Positions 63,391 through 64,000 of a DNA stretch of 64,000 nt are shown here, piece after piece. The stretch is from Melieria omissa (taxonomy: Eukaryota > Arthropoda > Insecta > Diptera > Ulidiidae). The number at the start of each line of letters is the position of its first letter. The first letter of the stretch is position 1. Both the position numbers and the translations under genes were made by a program. The DNA is taken from positions 21,153,689 to 21,217,688 of the forward strand of contig OZ020270.1 in the NCBI GenBank assembly GCA_963971225.1. The letters are read 5' to 3'. The notes beneath the pieces are model-generated. The model was given only the letters and a program-made list of their open reading frames with translations. It was not told the origin of the DNA and searched no databases.

Positions 63391-64000
63391 CACATTTGCT
63401 ATACCGATTCTAACATATTCATTCGGAATAATCAAGTGGTCATCTACAGATCTCGATGATCTTAACAGACTAACAAGAACAACACTAACAAAATTCCGAT
63501 ATCTCCACCCAAACTCTTGCACAGAAAGGATTACCATTAAACGGAAAGAAGGCGGAAGAGGACTAATAGATATACACGCACTACACAATACGCAAATAAA
63601 CAAATTAAAAAGATATTTCCACAATAAACAAACACAACCACATAAAGCAATAGCCAAATCAGACGATAACTTCACCCCTCTAAATATAAAACAAGAAAAC
63701 ACAATAACACAAATACCTACAACCGAAACAAAGAAACAAACATGGAAACAAAAGCCAATACATGGAAAACACATTAATATCATGCTTAATAACAGAATAA
63801 ATGCCGAACTATCATACAAGTGGCTGACACAAGGCCGCTTGTTCCCAGAAACCGAAGGTTTTTTACTAGCAATCCAAGACGGAGTTATAGCAACTAAAAA
63901 CTACAGACTTAGACTCAGATCTGTGCAGAAAATGCTACCAACAGAAAGAAACAATAGAACATATCACGAGTGGATGCGCAATATTAGCAGAAACAGACTA
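63390..64000 (+). mobile_element. R4/Dong-like retrotransposon, family C (5'-truncated, cut by window edge)
   Basis: The frame starts NTFAIPILTYSFGIIKWSSTD, 21 bp upstream of the point where family A copies are cut, directly after TAA repeats. It keeps RYLHPNSC, GGRGLID and a TETEGF-like segment but differs from A and B throughout. Near 63905-63920 the frame shifts: the CCHC knuckle (CRKC, H, GC) reads in another frame. Fewer residues separate NYR from the knuckle than in A, so bases were lost there. The endonuclease part lies beyond the window. Confidence 0.82.

Overview
The window is mobile-element sequence from end to end, from an arthropod nuclear genome and most likely an insect. No host housekeeping gene, RNA gene or CRISPR array is visible. 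The families present fit insects: R4/Dong-type non-LTR retrotransposons with a restriction-like endonuclease, Osvaldo/Ulysses-like Ty3/gypsy endogenous retroviruses with env genes and a lysine-tRNA-type primer site, a DD37E IS630-Tc1-mariner transposon and a Transib transposon. Osvaldo-like elements are best known from Diptera, so a fly is my best guess. This is inference, because no host gene fixes the species.

The organising theme is the (TAA)n microsatellite. About sixteen tracts are present, four of them between about 0.4 and 1.5 kb. Every R4-type copy and every retrovirus-like element is embedded in one. Positions 1-35632 are a tandem macro-array of three units of roughly 11-12 kb. Each unit is R4-B, TAC/TAA tract, R4-A, TAA tract, R4-B', TAC/TAA tract, then a rearranged retrovirus-like element (element I; copies Ia 3905-9796 and Ib 23626-29491) and a long TAA tract. 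The window opens inside unit 1. Unit 3 stops after R4-B' at 35632. A full-size retrovirus-like element (II, minus strand, 10192-18823) has inserted into the TAA tract between units 1 and 2.

After the array come a degenerate satellite (about 35.8-36.85 kb), a 0.8 kb TAA tract and element III (plus strand, 38084-47077). Element III has open gag, pol and env frames and two LTRs in which I see no difference. Next are a 1.08 kb pure TAA tract and element IV (minus strand, 48162-58556), which has one nonsense codon in the integrase region and a Transib-like transposon in its 3' LTR. The window ends with the longest R4-A copy (58864-63207), split by a DD37E transposon, and a third R4 family (C) running off the end.

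Elements II, III and IV share one plan: LTRs of the form AGTTA...TAACT, a primer site complementary to tRNA-Lys, a structured leader, gag, a candidate -1 frameshift at a conserved A_AAT_TTT heptamer, pol (protease, RT, RNase H, integrase), env with a furin-like site and a transmembrane anchor, a small hairpin, and a polypurine tract. Their leaders carry two sets of hairpins with constant loops or flanks but compensating stem changes, which points to a functional RNA module. Element I keeps the LTR, primer site, leader hairpins, env and polypurine tract. In place of gag and most of pol it carries what looks like a captured cellular zinc-finger gene, two separate pol tails and a 3' LTR turned into an inverted repeat.
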